In this document: piece after piece, positions 8,313 through 17,416 of the stretch
Layout of the letters: each line of letters opens with the position of its first letter
Position numbering within the stretch: the stretch's first letter is position 1
From: Caulobacter vibrioides
GTDB lineage: Bacteria; Pseudomonadota; Alphaproteobacteria; Caulobacterales; Caulobacteraceae
Reading direction: 5' to 3'
Assembly (NCBI RefSeq): GCF_002858865.1
Contig: NZ_PJRR01000019.1
Coordinates: forward strand, 186,001 to 250,000
Length of the DNA: 64,000 nucleotides
Notes under the pieces: model-generated
Seen by the model: only the letters and a program-made list of their open reading frames with translations
Told to the model about the DNA's origin: nothing
Database searches by the model: none
Translations under genes and position numbers: made by a program

Positions 8313-9485
8313 ATGAATCTTGACCTGACCCCGGAGCAGTCCGCCTTCCGCGACGAGGTGCGCGCCTTCTTCGCCGAGAACGTCCCCGAGTCGTTCAAAA
8401 GTCGCGTGCGCGCCGGCATGCGCCTGGAGCCCCACGAGTTCACCCAGTGGCAGAAGCTGCTGCACGCGCGCGGCTGGGGCGCACCATCTTGGCCAAAAGA
8501 GTATGGCGGCACGGGCTGGGACCCGACGAAGCTCTACATCTTCGAGACCGAGGCCTCGCGCGCCGACGCGCCCGTGCAGTTCCACCAGGGTCTGGAACTG
8601 ATCGGCCCGATCATCTTCACCTTCGGCAGCCCCGAGCAGAAGGCCAAGTACCTGCCGGCCATCGTCTCGGGCGACGACTGGTGGTGCCAGGGTTATTCGG
8701 AACCCAACTCCGGCTCTGACTTGGCGTCGCTGTCGACCCGCGCCGTGCGGGACGGCAATGAGTACGTGATCAACGGCCAGAAGGCCTGGACCAGCTACGC
8801 GCATGTGGCGAACCGGATGTTCCTGCTGGCCCGCACCGATCCCGACGCGCGCAAGCAGGCCGGCATCTCGCTGTTCCTGATCGACATCGACACGCCCGGC
8901 GTGACGATCCGCCCTGTCGTGACCATGGACGAGATCCACCACACCAACGAGGTCTTCCTCGACAATGTGCGGGTCCCGCCCTCGGCCCTGCTGGGCGAGG
9001 AAGGCATGGGCTGGAGCTATGGCAAGGTGCTGCTGGATCGCGAGCGGGGCGTCACCGCCGCCACCACGACGCGCCTGGCCCAGCAACTGCGCGGCGCCCG
9101 CAAGGTCGCGGCCGAGACCCTGGTCGGCGGACGCAGCCTGCTGGACGATCCCCGCGTCGCCGACCGCCTGGCCCAGTTCGAGCTGGAGGTCATGGCTCTG
9201 GAAGGCATGGTCATGCGGACCATGGCCGAAGCCACCTCCGGTCAGGACTCGGGGCCCCGCGCCTCGATGATCAAGATCCGCTGGTCGGAGCTGCTGCAGC
9301 AGATCACCGAGTACTGGGTCGAGCTGCAGGGCTACGACGCCATGGCCTTCGCGCCGCTGGGCCCATTCGAAGCGCCCGACGCCTGGGCGGCCAAGGGGAT
9401 GATCTATTCCCGAGTGACCAGCATCTACGGCGGCTCGAACGAAATCCAACGCAACATCATCGCCCGTCGGGCGCTCGGCCTCTGA
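8313..9485 (+). CDS. Acyl-CoA dehydrogenase, subunit A of a pair
   Basis: The 390-residue protein has the full three-domain family layout: helical N-terminus from MNLDLTPEQSAFRDEV, beta domain with GYSEPNSGSDLASL (flavin contact) and WTSYAHVANRMFLLAR, and C-terminal helices ending YGGSNEIQRNIIARRALGL. It starts 13 bp after the lactonase stop and is followed 7 bp later by a second dehydrogenase. The central ArgXPheGly FAD motif normally present in homotetramers is not evident here, but is present in the partner. This fits the two-gene heterotetrameric type known from actinobacterial steroid side-chain catabolism. Confidence 0.9.
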   Translation: MNLDLTPEQSAFRDEVRAFFAENVPESFKSRVRAGMRLEPHEFTQWQKLLHARGWGAPSWPKEYGGTGWDPTKLYIFETEASRADAPVQFHQGLELIGPIIFTFGSPEQKAKYLPAIVSGDDWWCQGYSEPNSGSDLASLSTRAVRDGNEYVINGQKAWTSYAHVANRMFLLARTDPDARKQAGISLFLIDIDTPGVTIRPVVTMDEIHHTNEVFLDNVRVPPSALLGEEGMGWSYGKVLLDRERGVTAATTTRLAQQLRGARKVAAETLVGGRSLLDDPRVADRLAQFELEVMALEGMVMRTMAEATSGQDSGPRASMIKIRWSELLQQITEYWVELQGYDAMAFAPLGPFEAPDAWAAKGMIYSRVTSIYGGSNEIQRNIIARRALGL

Positions 9486-9492
9486 GGTCCCC

Positions 9493-10641
9493 ATGAATTT
9501 CGACCTTTCCGAAGAGCAGCAGCTCCTGAAGGACAGCGCCTGGCGGTACGGCGCCGACCACGGCGACTTCACGGCCTGGCGGGCCCGCGTAGAGCGCGGC
9601 GAGGCCTATGACGCGGCCAGCTGGCGGCGCATGGCCGATCTGGGCTGGCTGATGCTGAACGTTCCCGAAGACGATGGCGGCCTGGGCGCGGGCCCGACGG
9701 AAACCATGGTCGTGGCCGAGGCGGTCGGTCGCTACCTGATGCTGGAACCTTTCGTCTCGACCGGCGTGATCGCCCCGACGCTGCTGACCGCCGCGACCGA
9801 AGCGCTCCGCGCCCACCTGATGGCCGGATTGGCTGAAGGCAAGCTGGTGATCAGCCTGGCCGACGCCGAACCGAACGGCCGCTTTGACCTCAACCGCATC
9901 GCCACCCGCGCCGAAGCCGTCGAGGGCGGTTTCCGGCTCACGGGCGCGAAGAGCCACGCTCTGGATGGCGGCGCCGCCGACTGGTTCGTCGTTCCCGCCC
10001 GCACGGCCGGCGCCGACGATAGCCAGGACGGCGTCAGCCTGTTCCTGGTTCCGGCAGAGATCGAGGGCCTCACGGTCATGCGCAGCCGCGCCATGGACAA
10101 CCGCCACAACGCCAGCCTGAAGCTGGACGGCGTGGTGGTTCCCGCCGAGAACCTGATCGGCGGCCTAGGCGAAGGCTTCCCCCTGCTGCGCGACGCCGTC
10201 GATCGGGGCGTCGTAGCCCGCCTGGCCGAGGCCGTGGGCGCCATGGACGCCGTCCGTGAGATGACGATGGAGTATCTCAAGACCCGCAAGCAGTTCGGCC
10301 AGACGCTCGGCGCCTTCCAGGCGCTGCAGCACCGCGCGGTCGACATGGCGATCGCCTGCGAGGAGGCCCGCTCGATGATGTACCTGGCGATGATCGCGCT
10401 CTCGGGCGTCCCCGCCGAACGTCGCAAGGTGATCGCGGCGGCCAAGGCGCGCGTGGGCCAGACCAGCCTCTATGTCGGCCGTCAGGCGGTGCAACTGCAC
10501 GGCGGTGTCGGCTTCACCGAAGAGCTGGCCGTGGCCCACTACCTCAAGCGCCTGATCATGATCGACATGGCGTTCGGCAACGCCGACCATCACCGCGCCG
10601 AACTGGCGGCCAGCCTGCGGCCCGGCGCCGTAGCGGCCTGA
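9493..10641 (+). CDS. Acyl-CoA dehydrogenase, subunit B of a pair
   Basis: The 382-residue protein opens with MNFDLSEEQQLLKDSAWRY. The beta domain is divergent (LADAEPNGRFDL in place of the usual EPxxGSD), while the C-terminal domain keeps the FAD-binding KTRKQFGQTLGAFQALQHR and QLHGGVGFTEE. Motifs missing from one subunit are kept by the other, consistent with FAD sites shared across a heterodimer. It is the last gene of the operon, followed by two hairpins. Substrate chain type cannot be read from sequence. Confidence 0.9.
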   Translation: MNFDLSEEQQLLKDSAWRYGADHGDFTAWRARVERGEAYDAASWRRMADLGWLMLNVPEDDGGLGAGPTETMVVAEAVGRYLMLEPFVSTGVIAPTLLTAATEALRAHLMAGLAEGKLVISLADAEPNGRFDLNRIATRAEAVEGGFRLTGAKSHALDGGAADWFVVPARTAGADDSQDGVSLFLVPAEIEGLTVMRSRAMDNRHNASLKLDGVVVPAENLIGGLGEGFPLLRDAVDRGVVARLAEAVGAMDAVREMTMEYLKTRKQFGQTLGAFQALQHRAVDMAIACEEARSMMYLAMIALSGVPAERRKVIAAAKARVGQTSLYVGRQAVQLHGGVGFTEELAVAHYLKRLIMIDMAFGNADHHRAELAASLRPGAVAA

Positions 10642-10649
10642 ATCGAAAA

Positions 10650-10733
10650 GCGCGTCGGGGACGGTGTGATCCACCCCCGACGCGCCTCAACAACGACTGT
10701 TCGTCTGGGCCGGATGACCTCATCCGGCCCAGA
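10650..10733 (+). terminator. Double hairpin terminator after the SDR-lactonase-dehydrogenase operon
   Basis: Two consecutive stem-loops: an 11-bp stem 10650-10660/10675-10685 and a perfect 14-bp stem 10704-10717/10720-10733 with a 2-base loop, followed by ACCTTTT. The second lies just past the stop of the convergent SDR and can serve both strands. Confidence 0.75.
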
Positions 10734-10738
10734 ACCTT

Positions 10739-11497
10739 TTAGGACAATGCGGTGGCCAGCCCGCCGTCGACGGTGAGCATCTGGCCCGTGACGAAGTCGC
10801 TGTCGTCGCACGCCAGGTAGCGGACCGCCTTGGCGATGTCCTCGGTGGTTCCCAGGCGGCCGAGCGGCGTCTGTCCGATCCGCATGGCGATGCGCTCTTC
10901 GGAAACCACCCGACGCACGCCCTCGGTGTCCACCGTCGACGGCGCCACGGCGTTGACGCGGATGTTCATGGCGCCGAGCTCGGCGGCGGCGGCGCGGGTC
11001 ATGCCGGCGACGCCCGCCTTGACGCCGCAATAGGCGACGCCGTTCGGAATACCCAGCAAGGCGCTGACCGAAGCGATGTTGACGATCGAGCCGCCGCCCG
11101 AAGCGGCCATCAGCGGGGCCGCGGCCTGCATGCCCCAGATCACGCCCGAGAAGCCGACGCCGATCATGCGGTCCAGGCTCTCTGGACGGATGGCCGCCAG
11201 CGGTTCGTAGACGTTCCACATCGCGTTGTTCACCAACACGTCGAACCGGCCGTGCGCGTCGTTGATCGAGCCCAGGGTGTCAGTCAGAGCCTCGCGATCG
11301 GAGACGTCGCAGCCCAGCCCCACGGCCCGGCCACCGGCGGCGATGATTTCGTCGGCCGCAGCCTGGGCCCAGTGCGCCTTCAGATCCAGCAGAGCGACCA
11401 TTGCTCCTTCGGCGGCGAGCAAGGCCGCAGTCGCCCGTCCCAGGCCCCGCGAGGCCCCCGTCACCGCCGCGACGCGCCCTTCAAGACGACCAGCCAT
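10739..11497 (-). CDS. Short-chain dehydrogenase/reductase (SDR)
   Basis: A 252-residue classical SDR with TGASRGLG near the N-terminus, NNAMWN (variant NNAG), Ser in VNIASVS, YCGVK with catalytic Tyr/Lys, and the C-terminal VTGQMLTVDGG. ATG 11497 is preceded by GGGAGGAGGGAACG; the frame open to 11515 begins inside this ribosome-binding region. It is a single-gene unit with an island operator 111 bp upstream. It probably oxidises a hydroxyl intermediate in the island pathway; substrate unknown. Confidence 0.9.
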   Translation of the reverse strand: MAGRLEGRVAAVTGASRGLGRATAALLAAEGAMVALLDLKAHWAQAAADEIIAAGGRAVGLGCDVSDREALTDTLGSINDAHGRFDVLVNNAMWNVYEPLAAIRPESLDRMIGVGFSGVIWGMQAAAPLMAASGGGSIVNIASVSALLGIPNGVAYCGVKAGVAGMTRAAAAELGAMNIRVNAVAPSTVDTEGVRRVVSEERIAMRIGQTPLGRLGTTEDIAKAVRYLACDDSDFVTGQMLTVDGGLATALS

Positions 11498-11607
11498 CGT
11501 TCCCTCCTCCCGCATTTCCGACCGGCTCTAGGCGCGATCGATCTTAGGATCCATCAATAGCCCGCCCTCCCGGCGCGCCTCGATGCTGCGTCCAGCGAAG
11601 CGGAAAC

Positions 11608-11621
11608 ATCACCGACGTGAT
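11608..11621. promoter_or_regulatory. Island operator, site 4 (ATCAC-CGAC-GTGAT)
   Basis: A perfect ATCAC/GTGAT dyad, 111 bp upstream of the SDR start at 11497, in the gap between that gene and the end of the TonB-dependent receptor. Confidence 0.75.
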
Positions 11622-11630
11622 GCGCGCATC

Positions 11631-11660
11631 AAAAAAGGCGGCGGCCTTTCGACCGCCGCC
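11631..11660 (-). terminator. Intrinsic terminator of the TonB-dependent receptor
   Basis: An 8-bp G/C stem (11637-11644 with 11653-11660). On the minus strand it is followed immediately by six U residues (AAAAAA at 11631-11636 on the plus strand). It lies 28 bp after the receptor stop codon. Confidence 0.8.
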
Positions 11661-11687
11661 AGATGTCCGAGGACCTTTGCGGAAGAA

Positions 11688-14420
11688 CTAGAAGGTCTTT
11701 TGGAGGGAAACGCCGATGATGCGCGGCTCGGTGAAGACGGCGTTGGCGACCTGGCCCAGCGCTTCGTCCATCAGGAAGACGTCGGTGATCGCCCGCTTGT
11801 TGAAGACGTTCTTCACGTAGCCCTCGATCTCCAGGCCACGCTCGTCATTGACCAGGCGGAACGAGATGTTGGCGTTCGCCCAGCCCTTGAGCTGGTCAAC
11901 CGAGGTGTTGAAGACCCGGGCGTAGGAGTCGCCCTGGCGGTAGTAGTCGCCGCGCACGGTGCCTTCCCAGCCATCCAGGACGTCGAACGAGTACTGAGCG
12001 CCGATCGACGCCGTCCAGTTCGGCGAGCCCGGCAGCTCGTTGCCCTTCAGCTTGGCCGCCACGCCGTCGGTCGGCGTCACGCCGAACGAGGTCGCGAAGC
12101 TGCCCGAGCAAGCGCCCAGCAGCGCCGAGGGGTTACCCGAGACGCCAGTGACCGTGGCCGCCCCCGGAGCTTGCTGGATAACCGCCAGCAGGTTGGCCAG
12201 GGCAGCCGTCGGAACCACGCAGCCCGCCGCGCCCGAGGTCTTGACCAGGGTCAGGTTCGGATTGCCGCCGGTACGGTTCATCGGGTCGATCGACTCGCCG
12301 TTCTTGATCTTGGTGTCGAGCAGACCCACCGTGCCGTTCATGCGGAAGCGCTTGACCGGTTCCCAGACGGCTTCCAGCTCGACGCCCTTGATCTCGGCGT
12401 CGATGTTTTCGGTCACCGAGATCCGGTTCACGAACTTCGAGATCTGGTAGCCCTTGTAATCGTAGAAGAACGCCGAGCCGTTCAGGACCAGGGCGCCGCC
12501 CAGGAGGGTGTTCTTGGTCCCCACTTCGAAGGCGTTGACATATTCCGGCTCGTAGAACGGCCGCAGGGTCGCGACCTGACCGATGTTGTTGGGACCGCCG
12601 CCCTTATAGCCGCGCGAATAGAACGCGTAGACCAAGGTGTCGTCGGTGAAGCCCAGGTCCGGCTTCCAGTCGAAGCCTGCGCGACCGGTGAACTTCTTGA
12701 ACTCGGCGGTCAGCTGAGGCGGCGTTCCTGGCGTCAGGCCGCTGCCCGGGGTCAGCAGTTTGACCGGGAAGTTGTCGAGCGTCTTCTTGTCGTCGGTGTA
12801 GCGCAGGCCAACCGTGAACTTCAGCTCCGGCGTGGCCTCATAATAGACCTCGCCGAACAGGGCGTTCGAATCCAGGTGATAGGGCTGGAAGCTCAGATAG
12901 TTGCCATGCCCCTGGCCGGTCGGCACACGGTTCGGATCGATATAGACGCACGTCCCCCCCGGGGCGCAGTTCGCGCCGCCATTGGCCACCATCGCCGCGT
13001 AGGTGAAGGCGTTCGACATGATGTAGAACGACTGGACTACGTCATAGCGCAGCGCCAGGCCGCCGAGGCTGAAGTTGAACGGACCGTCGAAGCTCGACTG
13101 CAAGCGCAGTTCCTGGCTCCACTGGCGGGACGGCGTGGTGATGCGGTCCGAAACCGACATGCGGTTGGACGCGCCCAACTGCGGATCATTCACCAGACCG
13201 CCCGGCGCCAGGGTGGTGCTGTTGAACACCGTCGACGCCTGGAAGCGGTTCATCTCCTGGCGCGCGTCCAGCTCGCCGTCGTAGTATGACGTCAGCGAGT
13301 TGAGCTGCAGCTTGTCATTGATGTCCCACGCCACATTCAGCGTGAAGACGTCTTCCTCGGCGCGATAGTAGGGGTTCTTCGCCGAGTCGATGACATCCAG
13401 GCCCTTTGGCTGGGTTCCGCCATAGACGTCGCCGCTGGTCAGGCCGCGCGCGAAGCCGATGATCCCATACAGGGTGGCCAGCGAGTTGGGCGTGCCATAG
13501 GCGGCGGCGTTGTACACCGAAGCGTCGGCGCAACCCGCGCTCAGGAAGCCGCGAACCGTGGCGTTGGTGATGGCCGTGCCGCCCACAGAGCTTGGACCGT
13601 TGTCGCGCGTGCACAGCCCCTTGCCGGTGCGCAGGCGGCTGTCGCGCTCCTTGAAGTGCTGCCAGACGAAGTTGGCGTCGATGGTCGAGGTCGGGCGCCA
13701 GCGCAAGCTGGCCCGGAAGGAATAGAGGTCGCGGTCATCGACCTTGTCGCCCGTGCCCAGGTTGTCGACGAAACCCCCGCGATTCAGGGTCGCGCCGGCC
13801 AGACGCAGGTCCAGCTTGTCGGCGACCAGCGGGATATTGACCATCCCCCGCAACTTGCGGCCGTCATAGTTGCTGACCTCGGCCCGCACCATGCCCTCGA
13901 ACTCGCCGGTGGGCTTGGCGCTGAGGACGTTGACCACGCCGCCGGTGGCGTTACGGCCATACAGGGTGCCTTGCGGCCCGCGCAGGACTTCCACACGCTC
14001 GACGTCGAAGAACTCGGCTTCGAACAGGCGGTTGGAGGTCAGCGGCGCGCCGTTGAAGTGGACACCTGTGGAGCTGTCGCCGGTGACGGCCGTCTGCTTG
14101 GTGCCGATGCCGCGGATCTGGAAGTTGTAGCCGCTGTAGAAGCTCTTGGCGAAGGTGACGTTCGGAATCGCCAGTTGCAGGTTCGGGCCGCCATCAATCT
14201 TCTGTCGGCTCAGCATGTCGTTGGAGAAGGCCGAGACGGCGATGGGCACGTCCTGCAGCTTTTCCTCGCGACGCTGGGCGGTGACGACCAGTTCGTCGAT
14301 GGTCACGCCGTCTTGCGGCGCGGGGGCGGTCTGGGCTGCGGCGGGCAAGGCCAGGACCAAGGAGAGTGTCGAGGCGCCGGCCAACAAGGCCGCACGGCGC
14401 AAGGTCTGCGAGATCACCAT
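11688..14420 (-). CDS. TonB-dependent outer-membrane receptor
   Basis: The 910-residue protein has a signal peptide (cleavage likely after LPAAAQ), a TonB-box-like IDELVVTAQRREEKLQDVP, a plug domain with the RVEVLRGPQGTLYGRNATGGVVNVLSAKP block, and a beta-barrel ending in a terminal Phe (VSLQKTF). Such receptors import scarce or large substrates across the outer membrane using TonB energy. ATG 14420 is chosen for GGGGGA upstream and because the signal peptide starts there; the frame continues to 14588 but would cross operator site 5. Central position and shared promoter region with the regulator suggest it imports the island's inducing substrate. Confidence 0.93.
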   Translation of the reverse strand: MVISQTLRRAALLAGASTLSLVLALPAAAQTAPAPQDGVTIDELVVTAQRREEKLQDVPIAVSAFSNDMLSRQKIDGGPNLQLAIPNVTFAKSFYSGYNFQIRGIGTKQTAVTGDSSTGVHFNGAPLTSNRLFEAEFFDVERVEVLRGPQGTLYGRNATGGVVNVLSAKPTGEFEGMVRAEVSNYDGRKLRGMVNIPLVADKLDLRLAGATLNRGGFVDNLGTGDKVDDRDLYSFRASLRWRPTSTIDANFVWQHFKERDSRLRTGKGLCTRDNGPSSVGGTAITNATVRGFLSAGCADASVYNAAAYGTPNSLATLYGIIGFARGLTSGDVYGGTQPKGLDVIDSAKNPYYRAEEDVFTLNVAWDINDKLQLNSLTSYYDGELDARQEMNRFQASTVFNSTTLAPGGLVNDPQLGASNRMSVSDRITTPSRQWSQELRLQSSFDGPFNFSLGGLALRYDVVQSFYIMSNAFTYAAMVANGGANCAPGGTCVYIDPNRVPTGQGHGNYLSFQPYHLDSNALFGEVYYEATPELKFTVGLRYTDDKKTLDNFPVKLLTPGSGLTPGTPPQLTAEFKKFTGRAGFDWKPDLGFTDDTLVYAFYSRGYKGGGPNNIGQVATLRPFYEPEYVNAFEVGTKNTLLGGALVLNGSAFFYDYKGYQISKFVNRISVTENIDAEIKGVELEAVWEPVKRFRMNGTVGLLDTKIKNGESIDPMNRTGGNPNLTLVKTSGAAGCVVPTAALANLLAVIQQAPGAATVTGVSGNPSALLGACSGSFATSFGVTPTDGVAAKLKGNELPGSPNWTASIGAQYSFDVLDGWEGTVRGDYYRQGDSYARVFNTSVDQLKGWANANISFRLVNDERGLEIEGYVKNVFNKRAITDVFLMDEALGQVANAVFTEPRIIGVSLQKTF

Positions 14421-14549
14421 TCGTTTCCCCCAATAAGCTTCCGCGCGGCGCGGGCTCATCTGTGATTGTTGCAACGCTGCTCGAGCGTCTGTCTTAGGGA
14501 GCCGGGGCGAACGAGGTCTGGCCAGACCGGGGGATAGAGGGTTCTGAAT

Positions 14550-14563
14550 ATCGCAAACGCGAT
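14550..14563. promoter_or_regulatory. Island operator, site 5 (ATCGC-AAAC-GCGAT)
   Basis: A perfect dyad in the fully GCGAT form, embedded in the longer near-palindrome 14547-14566 (AATATCGC ... GCGATAAT). It lies 130 bp upstream of the receptor start and in the same intergenic region as site 6. Confidence 0.75.
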
Positions 14564-14663
14564 AATTGAGATGAACCGCCGCCATCACTCATCGAGGCCG
14601 CGCGTTTACGGCTTTCCGCGTCGTTTTTCTGGCCGGGCCGACCTCGCCCATGGGCTGGACAAC

Positions 14664-14677
14664 ATCACATATGTGCT
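14664..14677. promoter_or_regulatory. Island operator, site 6 (ATCAC-ATAT-GTGCT)
   Basis: A dyad with one mismatch in the right half, inside ACATCACATATGTGC, 81 bp upstream of the regulator ATG. With site 5 it makes this the only intergenic region in the island with two sites, as expected for an autoregulated regulator/receptor pair. Confidence 0.7.
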
Positions 14678-14757
14678 GGAACGCTAGACGCAGCGGTAGC
14701 GCGACGCTCTAAGCCGCTGTGCTGGCAGACTGAACCGCCACCAGTTGGAACCTAAAA

Positions 14758-15531
14758 ATGCGCCGAGACCCGATCAAATCCGCTGCGCGCACCCTGGAGA
14801 TCCTGGAGCTGTTCCAGGAGCAGCGCGCGCCTCTGCGGCTGACCTACATTTTCGAGAAACTCGGCTATCCCCAATCCAGCACCACCACCCTGCTCAAGAG
14901 CATGGTCGTTCTGGGCTACCTGAATTACGACCGCGCCTCGCGCACCTACTTCCCGACGCCGCGCGTCGCGGCCCTGGGTGACTGGGTCAACCACCACCTG
15001 TTCGGATCGGGCGATCTGGATCGTCTGGTCAAGAGCATCTTCGAGCAGACCAACGAGACGGTGGTGATCTCGTCTCAGAACGACATCTTCATCCAGCACC
15101 TGCGCATCGTGCAGCCTAGCCATCCGCACAAGATCGCCTTGGCCGAGGGCAGCATGCGGGTGCTGCCGCACTCGGCCGCTGGCCTGGTCCTGATGAGCCG
15201 GATGCCGAGCAAGGCGGTCGACAAGCTGTGCCGTCACATCAACGCCTATCTTGGCGGAACCAGCGATCGCATCGACATCGGCCAACTGCAGGAGCAACTG
15301 ACCTGGGTTCGCCGCGAAGGCTACAGCCTGCTGGCCGCTTTCCCGTTCCCGAACGCGGCGGGGATCGCCATGCCCCTGCCCGCCGCCCCGCACGGCGTCC
15401 AGCTGACGCTCGGCGTCGGCGGCCTCAACAGCCGTATCGCCCGCCACAAGAGCGAGATCGTCGCGATCATGAAGTCGGGCGTGGCCGACTACGCCGAAAG
15501 CCTCAGGCACTATTCAGCGCCCGAGGCCTGA
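14758..15531 (+). CDS. IclR-family transcriptional regulator
   Basis: The 257-residue protein has an N-terminal winged helix (KSAARTLEILELFQE..., with recognition-helix region QSSTTTLLKSMVVLGYL at about 40-56) and a C-terminal IclR effector domain (VVISSQNDIFIQHLRIV, VLPHSAAGLVLMS, WVRREGYSLL). IclR proteins usually bind short dyads and respond to aromatic or CoA-related metabolites. It is the only transcription regulator inside the island and is divergent from the TonB receptor across two copies of the island dyad, so it is the best candidate to bind all nine sites. Whether it activates or represses is not visible. Confidence 0.87.
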   Translation: MRRDPIKSAARTLEILELFQEQRAPLRLTYIFEKLGYPQSSTTTLLKSMVVLGYLNYDRASRTYFPTPRVAALGDWVNHHLFGSGDLDRLVKSIFEQTNETVVISSQNDIFIQHLRIVQPSHPHKIALAEGSMRVLPHSAAGLVLMSRMPSKAVDKLCRHINAYLGGTSDRIDIGQLQEQLTWVRREGYSLLAAFPFPNAAGIAMPLPAAPHGVQLTLGVGGLNSRIARHKSEIVAIMKSGVADYAESLRHYSAPEA

Positions 15532-15539
15532 GGCCGGCT

Positions 15540-17174
15540 TCAGGCGGGCTCGGCCAAGTAGTCGCGATAGGTCTCGCGCAGCTTGGCCTTCAACAGCTTG
15601 CCGGTCGCCGTGTGCGGCAGACTCTCGACGATCACCACGTCGTCGGGCACCTGCCAGCGCGCCACACGCGAGGCCAGAAACTTGAGTATGTCGTCCTTGT
15701 CGGGCGTCGTCTCCGGCGCCGGTACGATGATCAGCAAGGGACGCTCCTGCCATTTTGGATGCGGCACGCCGATGACCGCAGCCTCGCGAATGTCGGGATG
15801 GGCGATGGCGACGTTCTCAAGGTCGACCGACGAGATCCATTCGCCGCCGGACTTGATGATGTCCTTCGAGCGGTCCGTCAGCTGCAGGTAGCCGTTGGGA
15901 TGAATCTTGGCCACGTCGCCGGTGGGGAACCAGCCGTCCTCGGTGGTGGCCGGCGCGTCGGCCTTGAAGTAGCGCTGCACGACCCAAGGCCCGCGGACCT
16001 GAAGGTCGCCGACCGCCACGCCGTCGTGCGGCGCGACCACGCCGTCGGCGTCAACGATGCGGAGCTCGACGCCATAGATGGCGCGGCCCTGCAGGGCCTG
16101 CACGTCATATCGCGCCTGACGATCGAGGAAGGCGTGCTCGGGAAGCGGCGTGCCGATCGTGGCCAGCGGACTGGTCTCGGTCATGCCCCAGGCATGGATG
16201 ACATAGACGCCCAGCATGTAGTCGAAGCGCTCGATCATGCTGCGTGGCGCGGCCGAGCCGCCGACCAGGATCCGCTCCAGCGCCAGCCCCGCGAGATCCA
16301 GTTCCTCGCGATGGGTGGCGACATAGTCGAGGAAGCCCAGCCAGACCGTCGGCACGCCCAGGCTGAAGGTGCAGCGCTCGGCTCGCATCAGGTTGAACAG
16401 GTTTTCGCCGTCGACGGCGGCGCCGGGCAGGACAAGCTTGGCCCCGCACATGGCGGCGCTGAAGGGAATGCCCCAGGCGTTGACGTGGAACAGCGGCGTC
16501 ACCAGCAGGATGCTGTCTCGACGCGAGATCGCCATGCCGTCCGCGCCCGTCGCCACGAAGGCGTGCAGGGCCAACGAACGGTGGCTGTAGAGCACGCCCT
16601 TGGGATCGCCCGTGGTGCCCGAGGTGTAGCAGAGAATGGCGCCGGCGTTCTCAGGGACAACGGTCCACGGCGCGTCCTCGGCCTCGGGCGCAAGTAGGTC
16701 TTCATAGGCGATCAGATTGGGCAGGCGCAGGCTCGGCATGTCGCCCGCGCTGGACAGGCAGACATAGGCTTCGACCTGCGGCGCCTGGTCGACCAGGGTC
16801 TCCAGCAGGGGTCCGAAGGCCGGATCAAAGAACACGATCCGGTTTTCGGCGTGACGCAGAATGAAGGCGATCTGCTCGGGAAACAGGCGTGGATTGACGG
16901 TGTTCAGGATACCGCCCGCCCCGGTGGCCCCGTAGTACAGTTCCAGGTGTCGGGCGCTGTTCAGGGCCAGGCTGGCGACACGGTCGCCTTCCCCAAGTCC
17001 TCGTCGGCGGAGGGCGGCCGCCAGCTGGCGCGCCCGAGCCGCGACCCGCGCGTAATTGGTTCGCGTCACGCCGCCGGGTTCCTTGGAAACGATCTCGACC
17101 TCGCCGTGAAAACGCGCTGCGTGATCAAGGAGCGAGGACAACGTTAGAGGCGTATCCTGCATCAGGCCGAGCAT
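15540..17174 (-). CDS. AMP-dependent fatty-acyl-CoA synthetase (CoA ligase) 2
   Basis: A 544-residue adenylate-forming enzyme of the long/medium-chain fatty-acid CoA ligase group. Motifs visible: [12 protein letters not shown] (phosphate binding), [13 protein letters not shown] (adenine pocket), [35 protein letters not shown] and the C-terminal [15 protein letters not shown] with the catalytic Lys. It is convergent with the IclR gene (8 bp between stops) and divergent from the FadB-like gene, sharing operator site 7. It probably activates a carboxylate released later in the pathway than CoA ligase 1. Confidence 0.9.
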   Translation of the reverse strand: MLGLMQDTPLTLSSLLDHAARFHGEVEIVSKEPGGVTRTNYARVAARARQLAAALRRRGLGEGDRVASLALNSARHLELYYGATGAGGILNTVNPRLFPEQIAFILRHAENRIVFFDPAFGPLLETLVDQAPQVEAYVCLSSAGDMPSLRLPNLIAYEDLLAPEAEDAPWTVVPENAGAILCYTSGTTGDPKGVLYSHRSLALHAFVATGADGMAISRRDSILLVTPLFHVNAWGIPFSAAMCGAKLVLPGAAVDGENLFNLMRAERCTFSLGVPTVWLGFLDYVATHREELDLAGLALERILVGGSAAPRSMIERFDYMLGVYVIHAWGMTETSPLATIGTPLPEHAFLDRQARYDVQALQGRAIYGVELRIVDADGVVAPHDGVAVGDLQVRGPWVVQRYFKADAPATTEDGWFPTGDVAKIHPNGYLQLTDRSKDIIKSGGEWISSVDLENVAIAHPDIREAAVIGVPHPKWQERPLLIIVPAPETTPDKDDILKFLASRVARWQVPDDVVIVESLPHTATGKLLKAKLRETYRDYLAEPA

Positions 17175-17261
17175 GGCTATTCCTGTATCCGGTGGTCTTT
17201 GCGCCCGACCATAGGGACGGATCTCGCCTCACCCGGAGGCGGCTCTCTTGCCCCCTGTCTT

Positions 17262-17275
17262 TTCACATACGCGAT
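17262..17275. promoter_or_regulatory. Island operator, site 7 (TTCAC-ATAC-GCGAT)
   Basis: Belongs to the ATCACATA(G/C)GCGATA subtype shared with sites 8 and 9. The first base of the left half deviates. It lies 88 bp upstream of the ligase and 142 bp upstream of the FadB-like start. Confidence 0.65.
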
Positions 17276-17416
17276 ACTGAGAGGTTCGACGGCTGCGCGA
17301 CTTTAACCTTTCGCCCTCGCGTGCTGTTGTTCCGCATGGCGAGCGCTTGGGCGTGCGCCGGACCGGAAAATAACCGCTCGAAAGCGGACCGCGACACGCA
17401 ACCGGTTGGAGGAAAC

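Noticed and set aside
14421..14588. N-terminal extension of the TonB-dependent receptor
   Set aside because: The signal peptide starts at 14420 and the extension contains operator site 5.
17192..17416. Upstream part of the FadB-like frame
   Set aside because: It crosses operator site 7, has no crotonase similarity, and a strong GGAGGA precedes ATG 17417.
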